From contig NC_133021.1 in the NCBI RefSeq assembly GCF_048564905.1, forward strand, positions 35,413,097-35,477,096: a stretch of 64,000 bases of DNA, written 5' to 3'. Below the pieces are notes generated by a model. The model worked only from the letters and a program-made list of their open reading frames with translations, did not search any database and was not told the origin of the DNA. This document shows positions 22,401-33,910 of the stretch, piece after piece; position 1 is the stretch's first letter; every line of letters starts with the position of its first letter. The position numbers and the translations under genes are program-made. The DNA comes from Vicugna pacos. Taxonomy: Eukaryota > Chordata > Mammalia > Artiodactyla > Camelidae.

Positions 22401-25400
22401 CAAGTGAATGCCATCAGGCTTCAAAACATCTTTTGTTTTTACTTATTTTGATGAATGTATTGGGGGCTTGAAGGCTGTTGAGATTTGCTAATATAATCTT
22501 CAAGGAGCTATTTAAACAAGGGTGAACTTTGGCTAAACTTATGTCATTAAGATACACCTATTTAAAACCAGGGGAAAAGTGTATCAACTTGCCAGGTGGA
22601 ACTTTGTTGCTAATATACCTTGCGATGTACCTCCTGCCCACAAGTTACAGTTGCAGCGCCGTGTCCTGGAGGGAAGGTCTGTAAAGGTGAGGCTTGGTGT
22701 GCGAGTGGGTTTTGTTGTTTCACTTGCTTTTAGCTCGGATGAATGTAGTCTTACTGCATGCTGCCGGGAAGGTAGGCTTCCGCCACCAGCACAACACTGA
22801 TGGGGGCCAAAGGAGAAATAGCACTTGGGGTTATTTTGTTACTGATCTTAGAGTCTGGACTTGGAGAATATCTCAGGTACTGGTGCACAAGTCAAGGAAA
22901 AGGAAGTGGAATTCTCCCCGCACCTGCGATGGTGCTGAATTATCTCACTCAGCTGTCACACAGTAAGGGATTTTATAATGCCTCCTGGCATTCTAGGATT
23001 GCTTCTCTGTCATCAGGGAGATCTGGTCCTATACACGGGGCAGGAAGGAGCCTTGACATTGTTTCCTTCACGACTTGTTGCGGTTGACATGACTAGGATT
23101 CTGGTTGAAATCTGCCCTTTATGGAAAGTGTTGTACTCCACCTCCCCCAGATACAGAGCAGCAAGGGCTTGGGGAAGGAATGTGGGCACAAGCTCCTGGG
23201 ACGGGCTGCTGTTCCGCAGGAGACGGAGGTCTGCTCTTGGGGTTCTCACTGCGATGGGAAGCTTGCTGGCGATTGCATCAGTGGGATCATAGGGCAGGTT
23301 TGATAACTATCACTTATTTGTTGTTCTTGGAAGAGTGATGGGAGCATATTTAAACACCAGCATTCCTTGAAACAAAAAGGTATGAAATAAACCTTATAAA
23401 TCACAGGATGCCTTAGAGCTTTCAGTGGCATTCGTATTGATCTCTTAGTTCTTTAAAAATATTTTCTGGGGAAGTTTCTTTGTACAGATGAGGATACTAG
23501 ATTGCAAATAATTAGAAACCCATCAAGCACTGGAATCTTGGATTCCTGACACATTAGCGCTTTCACGAGTGAACTGATAGGCTGGGTGGCTTTCAAGAGC
23601 CTGCCTTCCTTTTAAACCACACTTGGGGATCCTGGCTTCTCCCCTTGAGACCGGCATGAGGGAGCTCGTGGAGTCCTGGGTGCCCTTGGTGGGGAAGCAG
23701 GGGGCGCCCCTCCCCGCAGTCTCTCCCAGCAGTCGCACTGCCCTTGCACTTGGCTGTGGTGGGTGGAGGGGTGTGCTGCTCACTTTCTTAGCCGGCTGCC
23801 TCTAAACTTTACGTTTAAGACCCAGTCTGTCATTGTGGGGACGGATGTGTGGGTTTTCACTGTACAGCTGTGTATTTTCTGTGTGTTTGAAGTTTCCCTG
23901 TTTCTCATGGAAGATAAACAGCATCCTTTAGAATCAGGAGGCTGGATATGGTTTGATTTATCAGCGATCTTAATCATTTCAGTCAAACAATGATGCTGCT
24001 AATTCCTGTGTCATTTCCGGGAAATATATTCTAAACGAGGTTCCAGAAATAACCTCTTCAGTGCCTCTACAAGAGTGCCCTCTCTCAAAGCTTGCTATTA
24101 CTAACCAGGATGATGGCGATCGTGTTTAAGCCGCCACCAGTCACTGACGCGGCAATCAATCTTAGGTCTCTTATGCAGAGTGCTTTTATTCCAAATGGAG
24201 AGCCTGACTGATCTCCAGGCCTTGCAGGGGTGGGGGCCATGTCTAATGGACGTGAATCACGCTCATCCCTGGTCCCCAGAGAACCACAGTCGTGTCAGTA
24301 GGAGTGGACAGTGCGTAACTCGGACTTTTAAATCAGATGTTGCAAATTGATGTCTTTTTTTGGTGGGAACGAAATCTGTTGTCTGTTACAGGGAGGACGC
24401 TTTCACATCACAGGCCAGCATTCCCTGGCTGTGCCCACGTGCCGAGCACTGTGTTAGGTCTTACACAGACTACCCTTTGTAAAGGGCATTTCTCACAAAA
24501 AGGGGAGCGTGTTAGCTTGCCGAGTCCATGTGGCTGAGCAGGAGGTACAAGTCTGCCTGGTTTGCACCGGACACCAGCTCTCCTCACTCGCTGGAGGCCA
24601 CCCTCGTGCGGTGAGTTGGGGATCCCAAGTAGGAAACAGGGTGTTTAAAGAGATACCAAGTTTCACGGCAGGTGTGGTGAGCTTTCCTTTTTACATACTA
24701 TCTTCACAAACCCTAAATGATATGTTTTTTTCCACCTAATATAACAATCAACTTAGTCACCAGCCCTTACTAATACATAGTACCATGAAGGAGCTTGCAG
24801 TCTCAAAAAAAGATCCTTTATTTTCACAACTGTAATATGCCTGATAAAGTTGTCAAGATTGTGGCTTCCTTTTGTTTCCTTTAGATCCTTGAGTGGAAGC
24901 TATTTAGTGATTACTCACAATTATGAGAATAATCTAGTGATCAGAGAAATCTTGCTGGAACAAATCTGTGTCTTCCTTCCTTTTATGTAAAACAAACAAG
25001 GAAACAAAAAACAACCAAAAAACTTAATCCAGGTGGATGTTGGCAGGAATGACCGTGTTTGAAGCAGATGAGGTTTGTGTGGCGTGGTTTCCCGGGCGAC
25101 CATCTCAGGGAATACCCTAGAACAGCCATCTTTGCTCTCACTTGGTTACACCCTCCCCACCCCCCCCGATTATTCCCATTTGCACCAGAATTTCGAGTCC
25201 GTGTGTCCAAGACGGTAATTACACGTGTGTGCATGTATCATGCCTTTCTGCTGTGATATGGGCCATTTGAATAGTGCTTTTGGACAGTGACAACTTCCAT
25301 TCTCGAAACTCCTAACAAATGTAAATTTATCAGGAAGCCCTGAACTTTTCGTGTTACGGTAAACAAATCCCAGAACAAAGATGGTTTTGTGTACTGTGTA

Positions 25401-28400
25401 TTCACTGTGATTTTCCTGTAAAAATTGTGAATCTTCACCCACTTGTTAAAAATTGCTTGATTAGTTGAAACAGAGAATGTGGAGTATTCTGTCTTCAGGT
25501 TGTTTCTGTGTGTTTATGGTTGTGCCTCTTCTATTAGCTGAGAAAGCCCCTCAGCCTCTGCTGAGCTGGGGCCGTGCTTGTAGAACTAAGGGAAACAAGA
25601 TAGTTTCCAGTTTGTTTTAAATCCTGAGCCACTCCTTTTCTGCATAGTAACCCAATCTCAGAGCATGACACAGTTTGTTTTTGGTGGGTTGTATTAATTT
25701 GGTTATCTAAGGCTGAATCCTTCCACTGTGTTGTGAATTAACTGTCCTTAGTTTCTGTGTAACGTGGAGTCGATGCAGAAGATGGACCTGCAGGCAGGAC
25801 CTGTTGGCGAAAGTGTCAACATCGTTGCTTGTGACTTCGACTGACTTCCGTTTCTCTGAGAGAACCACACAGCCGGACATTTAGTCCTCGTTCCCCACTC
25901 TGTTCCCAGTTCAAGGCCCTCCTGGTCGCCCCTTCCAGTGGTGTTCTCACCTCGCCCTCCACCCTTTCCTCTGTTTTATGGTCTTTCTGACCCACAGACC
26001 CTCACTTTCTGGTGTGTGTGTGTGTGGGGGGTCCTGACTGCTCTGAATCTTTGGTTATTACCTGTGGAAAGGATTTTTTTTGAGCCAGACACCTCTACAT
26101 CTCTGAATGAACCTTTAGTTGCTTAAATATCACCCATTCTGTGGATTGTCTGTGGAAACTTTTAATTGTTTTCTTATGGGGTTTGGCTGGCCTTCCTCCG
26201 CCCCACCAGTTACCCCGCCTTGGTCACGTGCGCTCAAGCTCTGCATGCCTGTTTCAACACAGGTTATGTGCAAACTAACAGAGCTCTAGAAATGAGCAGC
26301 CACATGTTGCTATGTAAGAATGTTTCCTGGAATTTGAGCGTGGATTGTTTCCGCTCCTGTGAGTGACCCTAGGATCCTGGCCTTTGTTCCGAAGCACCTC
26401 ACGTTGGAGTGGATGTGAGCAGTGAAGCTGATCACAGTATTCCCGTCACTCAGAGTGGATGACAAAGGCGCTTTCATCCGAACGGCAGCTGAAAGTTGGA
26501 CGCGTTTGGTTTGGATGTTGGGTGACCTTTTTGAAAAAGGCGTCTGGCTTTCGTCATCCCTTGAAAGCTGTGCTTACGCTGTTTTCTGTTTTGCGCTTAG
26601 AATTCCTGCAGTTCCTAAAGGAGAGACTTGCTTGTTTAAGGGGGTAAATTACTTTACAGTAATAACGCTCTCTGGGGATTTAGATGGACTAGGTTTGCCA
26701 TTTTTCTTGTTTACTACTTAGTACCAAGTAGAGTGGAGTTTTAAATGGCTGAACGTGCCCCACCCCCTTGCTGGTGTGTGTTTAGGGGGAAGAGTGTGTG
26801 TGTAGATGGGAGCATTCGCACATACGTCCAGCTAGCACAGTCACGTGCACCCGGGGACTCGGGAGGTTGCTGGCCTGCAGTCTCCTCGCCACAGGGGTCC
26901 TCACACCCCAGTGACTGGGCTTCCACAGGAGCCAGGGGTGTGGGGTGGGTGGACATCACCCACCGCAGGGCCGTCGCCCGCATCTCAGGTTCAGTGCATG
27001 TGGTGTGTCGTGTGCTGTGTGTGTGTGCGGAGGTCCCCGCAGGGGCACCGAGCTTGCGGGCGTCAGGCAGCGGCTGCGTTGGTTATTGGCTTCCAGCCCC
27101 TGCTCCTTTTCTGGGAACCCTCCTGCCCCTCTGCCCGGGTGCCAGGCCGCACTTAGGGTGGAGAGGGAAGTGTAAACGTCCTCCCCAGCTGCATGCTTGC
27201 TCGTTGCTGTGATGCAGGTCTCTCGATGGGGAGCTGTAGATGGATTTTGGTGCCTGAGGTGGCCTGGCCTCACCCCCCAATCCTGGACCACCCGGGTGGC
27301 AGTGGCTCCTGTGACCATGAGAGGGTGTAAACTTTCCATGATCTAGGCTGTGACAGAAAGACTTTCTATTTTTTAAGATCAGAGACAATCTCTTCTGTTT
27401 CCTTTTAGGAATATCCATGCTTTACGTCTTAGGTTTCACTTTTTCTGGGTCAGAGCTAAAGTGTTGTCTCGAGGCATTGCTGCCCATGTGCTGTGTCATC
27501 TGTGGGTGGGGGTCTGTGGGCGGCCTCCTTGTGGCTGCTGGGCCTACGGTCAAGGCTGCAGGGTTCAGATGAGCAGTGCTGACTTGCAGGGATGAACGTT
27601 GGCCCCGACAGGTGGGGCTTCAGCTTAGAAATAGTTGGTGTGTGAACACTGAAGTCTCTAAAATGAAAAGGGCGGTTAGTGGTGTGGCCTCTGTCTTGGT
27701 CCCGAGTCTCGGAGGACGATGGAGCAGCTGTGGCCAAACCTCCAGGCGTTGCCGCCCTCTGGGCCAGACCCCCGCCCCATGCCATCCCCTACTCCTCTCA
27801 GCCTCCCCTTCCTGAGGACACCTTGCTGAGGCCTCTTTCTAAATGCCCGTGTGCTTCTCACTGGGATCAACACAAAGTAAAAGTGGATCCCAGTGCAGGT
27901 GTCAGCTACCTGCCTCGCACCACAAAAGACCTCATTTTGTCGAATGTGATAACCAGACAGTGTCCTTCGTGAGAAACCTGCTTCCTGCAGAACCCCGTGC
28001 GCATCACAACCCCACCCCTGTCAGCAGGAAGTTTGACTTTGCCTGGGAGGAGTCTGGAAGCTGCTCCTGGGGCCTGTGTGGGGGGTGCTGGGGAGCATTT
28101 CCCCCTTGACACATTTCCATACGTATTTTTAAATGAAGAACCTCTGTATTCCAGGAGAATGAAAATTGTGATTTATGGTATAACATCTGCTGAAGTAATA
28201 ATGGAATTGTTGGCAGTATAAACCAAAACAATAGTTGATCACTAGGAACGAAGTGCAACTTTCCTAGTTGCACAAATTTCCAAACAAATTTCCTTCTTCC
28301 CACGAGGAAGATGACTGAAGCAGCCCCTGCTCCTTCCCACCTGTTTCCGCTTGGTGTCCTTTCCTGCAGTCCTGGGGCCGAGCCCCCAGCTGCCTGCAGC

Positions 28401-30869
28401 ATGGGAGCGCAGTGCTTCCTGGGCGGGCGCGCCTGGGGTGCAGTTCCTGGGGGGCTCCCCTTGTCTGGTCCCCTAGCTCTGACCGTGTGCCTCAGCTCCA
28501 GCACCTTTTCCCAGCCCCCAACACCAGTTGGCTGGTGTCCTGGCACCTGAGGCTGGCAACTGCCTGCAGGAGGCCTGTTCGGCCAGTGACTGTCACTACC
28601 TCTCAGACTTGCACAGGTGTGGCAAGCCGTCAGCCACTGTGCTGACGTCCAGGCCGTGTTTTACCGCTTGTTTACTCCCTCCTGCAGGAAGCTGGCATTC
28701 ACTACGGTCACCGGGGAGCTTGAGTCTGGCCCCAGCTCCTACATCGATGGCGGTCAGTGCTGGGGGCAGGGGCGTGGGTCCCCAGGCAAGTGCAGTGCCG
28801 GCTGGTGGGGCCTCGCCCACCTACTTGAAACTAGTCATACGTTTCTTGGTACAAGATTATCAGAGTGGAAGGAAAAGAAGTAGGTGGCAGGCAATTCTAG
28901 TTGAGTCTTGACTCTGCAAGCATTTGGGGGCAGGTAATGGTGTCCTGGCTTTATTTTCAACTTTCCTGGTAGGTACGGTGGGATTCAGTGTTTGTAGATG
29001 GCTGATTTGCAGGACACTGAAATCTGAAATTGCGTTATGTGAACTTTTATCTCAAATGTGTATCACCCCCCAAACCCCATTAGTGCAGAGGGGGAGGTGC
29101 TGAGAGCTGGGCAGCCCTCCTCCGTCACAGGTGCACGACCGTGGCAGGGCTGGGAAAGCGGAGGTGGAGCCCGAGCCTCCGCATGGGGAGGAAGGGGCTT
29201 CCGTGTGGGACCCCTGACTGCTCACCTGTCCCAGCAGGTTGTTCAGGGCGCCGAGTCCGGGGTGAGGGCCGTGGCCTGTCCCGGCGTCACATCCTGGAGG
29301 GGAGAAGCTCATTCTTGCTTTACTTTGCTCTCCCCTGGTGCCACCTGGCTCCCGTGGTGAGGGGTTTCCAGGGAAGCGGTGTGAGGACCTTGCTCAGGGC
29401 TGTTTCCCAGGGGGGTGGGCAGGGGCGACGCCCATCTTCCCAGACCTTGTCACGGGTGGTCAGAACGGTCAAAACATAGATCTCACAGACTTTTCAGAGA
29501 AAACCCAGAATCTTCTGAATGCCTATGTATGTCTTTCTTCTGAAAAGCTTACTTGGTTCCTCTCATGTGAAGTTTTCTGAAACTGTTAAAAATGACCGTT
29601 TTCCCTTCTAGGTGATACCACTAGTGGACTTGTGCAACTAAAAATACTGTTCTAGGTTGCGTAGTTACTATCTACCCCTTCCCTTTTTTCTTCCTGGAAA
29701 AAGGTACCATTTAGTTATAGAATGAAGTTAGTAACGAAATAAAGGGCACAGATAAGCAACATTAAAAAACACAGTTAAAATATATACACATACTTTATAT
29801 GTCTTCAAAAGAAAAAAAAGTAAAAGAAAAAGATTGAGGGAACCCACTGGTCCAGAAATGTAACGAAGATTTTCTTTTGTATCCAGGAAACCTAAGTCTT
29901 CAAAGCTCTGTGTTTACTTTTTCAAGGTCAACTTCCAGCCACGTCTGTCTTCACCAGCCCCAGGGTAAAACGTGTATGTGCTAGAAAGATGATTTTGGCA
30001 TTTGCCAGCCATAATTCAACAGATATTTTCTCATTAATTGATAACTTAAAGTATCACAGTTATAAAAACTTGCTAACATACTTCTCTGAGTTTTATTACT
30101 GTGTGTTTCTCTGTGAGAACTGACTTTTCTGCTACCCTGAGCTATAATGTGTTGAATTAGGAGTTGTAATTCTTTCTGCCTTAACTTTTATGAAAATATG
30201 CCCTATATATTTTCAGATATATGTTTGGTACAGTTTCAAATGCTTGATACATTATGACTTTAAAACATCACAAATATTATTTTAGAATATAAGTTAACAT
30301 TTTAAAGTTATTAGTAGCACTATAAAATTGGGACAAAGATTTGAAAAACAATCTGTGAACTTACAGTTCAAAGTAGTATGGATACATTTTATTTCTCCAT
30401 GCCATTTTAAAGTTAATCGGGCCAGAAGTGTAACAATGATGAAACAGTGTTGATGCCCTTGGTTTATAACAAGGTTTCACATGTGTCATATTGTTCTATT
30501 GCAGGGCTCATTAACCACATGAAGCAGGTCTTTGTTTTTTTCTAAACAAAAGCAGGGTTCGAGGTTAAACATCTGGCCCAGGTCTGGTGGTGACAGTGGG
30601 TGGGGACCCACACCCAGGACTGCCAGCTGGGTAATTGCCAGTCAAAAACTCACAACAGTTCAGTGGACCTCCCCAGACCAGTCCTTTTCTCCCTCCTGGA
30701 GCAAAATAAAATTGCTAGGGTCTTATATTGTGCTTTATAAAAGCTTGTCTCTTGCAAGTACCACACTTTGTTTTTTAAAAAACGTTGGTGGTGGGGCAGA
30801 AGAAAGCTTGTGTGGTAAGATGCCTCTGAATTGAACGATGTTGAAAACGTAAAAACTTAATTCCTTCTA
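22401..30869. other. Intron 1, mostly unique DNA
   Basis: No exon is recognised. GC-rich patches (26.9-27.2, 28.3-28.8, 29.1-29.4 kb) give overlapping short frames on both strands without known motifs. A CTCF-like motif lies at 23694-23708. AT-rich, repeat-free tracts at 24.7-25.0, 29.6-30.5 kb may hold conserved noncoding elements. Confidence 0.5.
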
Positions 30870-31250
30870 CTTTGGTTGTTAACCCCTTGTCAGGCAAGAG
30901 GGTTGCGGGTGCGTGCCCCTGCTCTGCAGGGTGCCTTTCCAGTGCGTAGACGGTTTTCCTTTGCTGCGCAGGGGCTCTTCGGTCGCCGTATTCCCGCTGG
31001 AGTTTGGCTTATTGCCTGTGCCTTTGGTGTCTTATCCAAGAAACCACTGCCAAGACCTAGGCCAGGGATCTTTTTTTTCTATGTTTCTTTTAGGAGATTT
31101 ATACTTTGGGCCTCACATTTAGATCAATAATCCATTTCAAGGTAGTTTTCGTGGGTGCTGCAAGGTGGGGTCCAGTTCCATTCTTCTGCTTGTAGTTTCC
31201 CAGTTTTCCAAATACTGCTTATAGAAGAAGCCATTCTTTCCCCATTGTAT
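30870..31250 (-). mobile_element. L1, inverted 5' portion of a twin-primed insertion
   Basis: On the minus strand this reads as L1 ORF2: 'atacaatggggaaagaatgg', 'gcgcagcaaaggaaa' and finally 'gacaaggggttaacaaccaaa'. It abuts a plus-strand L1 3' end at about 31256 that resumes about 20 bases further along the same ORF2 consensus. Confidence 0.9.
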
Positions 31251-31255
31251 TCATA

Positions 31256-32240
31256 GAACTCAAGAGCAAAAAAGCAAATAAGCCGATTGAAAAATGGGCA
31301 AGAGACCTGAACAGACATTTTTCCGCCCAAAGAAAACCTACAAATGGCCAACAGGTGCTCGAAGAGGTGCTCAGCATCACTAATCATCAGGGAGACGCGG
31401 GTCAAAACCACAGTGAGACACCACTGCACACCTGCCAGAATGGCTGTTTTCAAAAAGACAAGCGATAACATGTTGGTCAGCATGTGGAGAGAAGGGAGCC
31501 CTTGTGTGAACTGTTGGTGGGAATGTAAATTGGTGCAGCCGCTGTGGAAAACAGTATGGAGGTTCCTTAAAAATTAAAACTAGAACCATCCTGTGACCCC
31601 ACAATCCCACTCCTGGGTATGTAGCTGAAGAAAATGAAAACACGAACTTGAAAAATAAAATCCCCAAAACACTAACTTGAAAAGATACCTTCACCCTCGT
31701 GCTCATAGCAGCATTATCTGTAACAGCCCAGATGTGGACGCAACCTAAGTGTCCTTCAGCAGACGACTGGGCAGAGAAGCCGCAGTGTGTGTGCGACGGA
31801 GTACAGCCCCTGCCACTTGCGACGACGTGGGCGGACCTTGAGGGCATTATGCTAAGCGAAATTAGCCAAAGATAAATACTGCATGGTATCTTTTATATGT
31901 GAAAACTTAAAAAAAAGAAAAGAGCTGATTTCATAAAAACAAAGTGGAATGGTGGTTGCTGAGGGAGATGGGGAGGTGCTGGTCAGAGACAGCGGCCTTC
32001 TGGGGTGGGATGAACAGGGGCCTGGCGTGCAGCGTGGCGGCTGTACCTGGAAGTTTCTGAGAGCGGTCTTTGGCGTTCTCAGCACCAGGCCCAGAGTTAA
32101 CAGTGTGAGACGCTGGGCGTGTTAATTATCTTGATCTTGGTGGTCACTCCACAGCGTATGTGTATGACAAGTCATCACGTTGTGCAGATTAAATATATGC
32201 AATTATATTTGTCAATTATGCCTCAATAAAATTGGGGAAC
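31256..32240 (+). mobile_element. L1 3' end, direct portion of the twin-primed insertion
   Basis: Starts at 'gaactcaagagcaaaaaagc' and runs through the ORF2 C-terminus (a frame at 31344-31577 contains NRCSKRCSASLIIRE and [21 protein letters not shown]) into the 3' UTR, ending near the AATAAA at 32223. No long A-tail survives. Together with 30870-31250 it forms one old, 5'-inverted L1. Confidence 0.92.
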
Positions 32241-32254
32241 GTGACCCTTTAGAT

Positions 32255-32410
32255 CAGGTTTCTCAGCCTTGGCACGGCTGACGTCTTGGGCCTGAAGTTC
32301 CTTGTGTGGGGCCGTCCTTGTGTCGTGAGATGTTTGGTGTCGTCTCCGCCTCTGCCCAGTGGCTCATCAGCAACCTACCCAGCACATCGCCCCGGTCGAG
32401 GGTCCCCGCT
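32255..32410 (-). mobile_element. MER20 (hAT-Charlie) remnant
   Basis: The phrases 'caggtttctcagccttggcac', 'gctgacgtcttgggcctga', 'gtggggccgtccttgtgt', 'gagatgtttggtg' and 'ccccggtcgagg' follow the reverse of MER20, a short nonautonomous DNA transposon. It sits right behind the L1 3' end. Confidence 0.75.
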
Positions 32411-33589
32411 CCCCGCGGCCTGCTTAGATATGCAGGTGTGCGTTAGTTGTTTAATAACGGTTTCTGGTTTTTGAAAATCTAATTTCATTTTTCTAGAATT
32501 ACAGCAAAAACTCAGCCCATGCAGGGCAGTGGGGGGCTCACCCCAAAGTTCCCATCAGACCACGCTTGTCCCTTGGAGAGCATGCCGCCTAGTGGTGATC
32601 ACCGCCCTGCCCCCAGTAGGGTTCAGGGTGTTTAAAGTCTGCCCTAGACGGTAGAAGCCCACTTGTCTGATGTGAGCAGAGTCCCTTTGCTGAGGTAACC
32701 CAAGAGGCCTTAACTCAGACTCCAGGATGGTACGTGGACGCCTCAGCTCAGAGCAGAGACGTGGGGTCCCGTCCTTGGACGTCGGGCAGGTGCCTCTGAG
32801 CAGCTGCCCTGGTTTGGGTGACTTTCCTGCGTGACTGTGGCTGTGACAGTGCCTCTTGCTGCCGGTGTGATTTCTCTGAAAGAACAAGCAAATGTTTGAG
32901 AGACAATCTCACTTTAGAGTCTTAGCTTTAAAACGTTTATTAGTTCCCATAGTATTTTTATCATTGTTTTGCCCACACCTAATTTGAAGGCAACTTCTTG
33001 TTTGTTTTCTATATCAAGTCTTTGCAAGTCGCCCCACTTAGATTTCATGGAATCAGCCACTCTTTTCTCAGAGCCCTATTTTATTGGGTGACGTGACCTG
33101 TAGTTACAGATTAGGAGCAGATGCACCTGTTCCACGGTCTGCGGCCACTCAGCTACTGTGATGTGAGTGGGAGGCCCCGTGGCTGTGGCCTGGGGGGGCC
33201 TGTGGCCGGGATGGGGGGATGCAGCTCATGGCAGGGCTGAGCTGGTCATGGCAGGCTCTTTGCACTCGTGGTCCTGAGCTCTTGTTTCGTGGCTGTTCAC
33301 TGTTTCTCGCAATGTCACAAAATTATCAGAAGAGGTATTTTAAAGAGCAATGTTCACCTAAAATGTAAGAGTTTTAGGTGTTCCATGCAGCACTTGTAGA
33401 GAGACCTGAGGGCCTAGGAGTGAATGCAGGTGTGGTGCATACAGCCTGGCAGGGGTGCCAGAATGTGAAGTCCTCAGCTGTCGGGTTCCTGGGAGCCAGG
33501 AAGGGTCCTGCGGAGTCCCAGCTGATCCAGCTGCACGCTGCACGTGTGACGGGTGAGCACAGGGGACTGGGAGAGGGGGCGTGGGAACA
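32411..33589. other. Unique intronic DNA
   Basis: No gene or clear repeat is seen. An AT-rich stretch at 32.9-33.1 kb is repeat-free. Confidence 0.45.
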
Positions 33590-33910
33590 CGTGAGCTGAA
33601 GAGGAGGGAGCAGAGGGAGGCAGGAAGAGACTGGAGTTTAGGAGCAGAGGTCGGTGGTCTTGTGGGAAACAGTGCGGGAGGTGGTGACGAGTTCAGCTTG
33701 GACATGACATTGAGACTCTGATACCACATGAGCAGAGAGGCTGGGAACTTTGGGGGACATCTGCCTGGGGTGGTCCGGGCGACGCTGACACAGGACTTCA
33801 GGCAGGTGGCTGGAGTGGATGAACAGCGGTGGAAGGCGAGGGGCCGAGGAGGTGCCCGTCTGGATGTTTAGAAGGGGAGTCGGGCACGGGGAGGTGCCGG
33901 GTGGGGCAGC
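33590..33910 (-). mobile_element. Possible L2 ORF2 remnant, antisense
   Basis: The segment 'gtgacgagttcagcttggacatgacattgag' is the reverse of a characteristic L2 ORF2 stretch, also met near 12385. The rest is too decayed to set limits with confidence. Confidence 0.4.
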
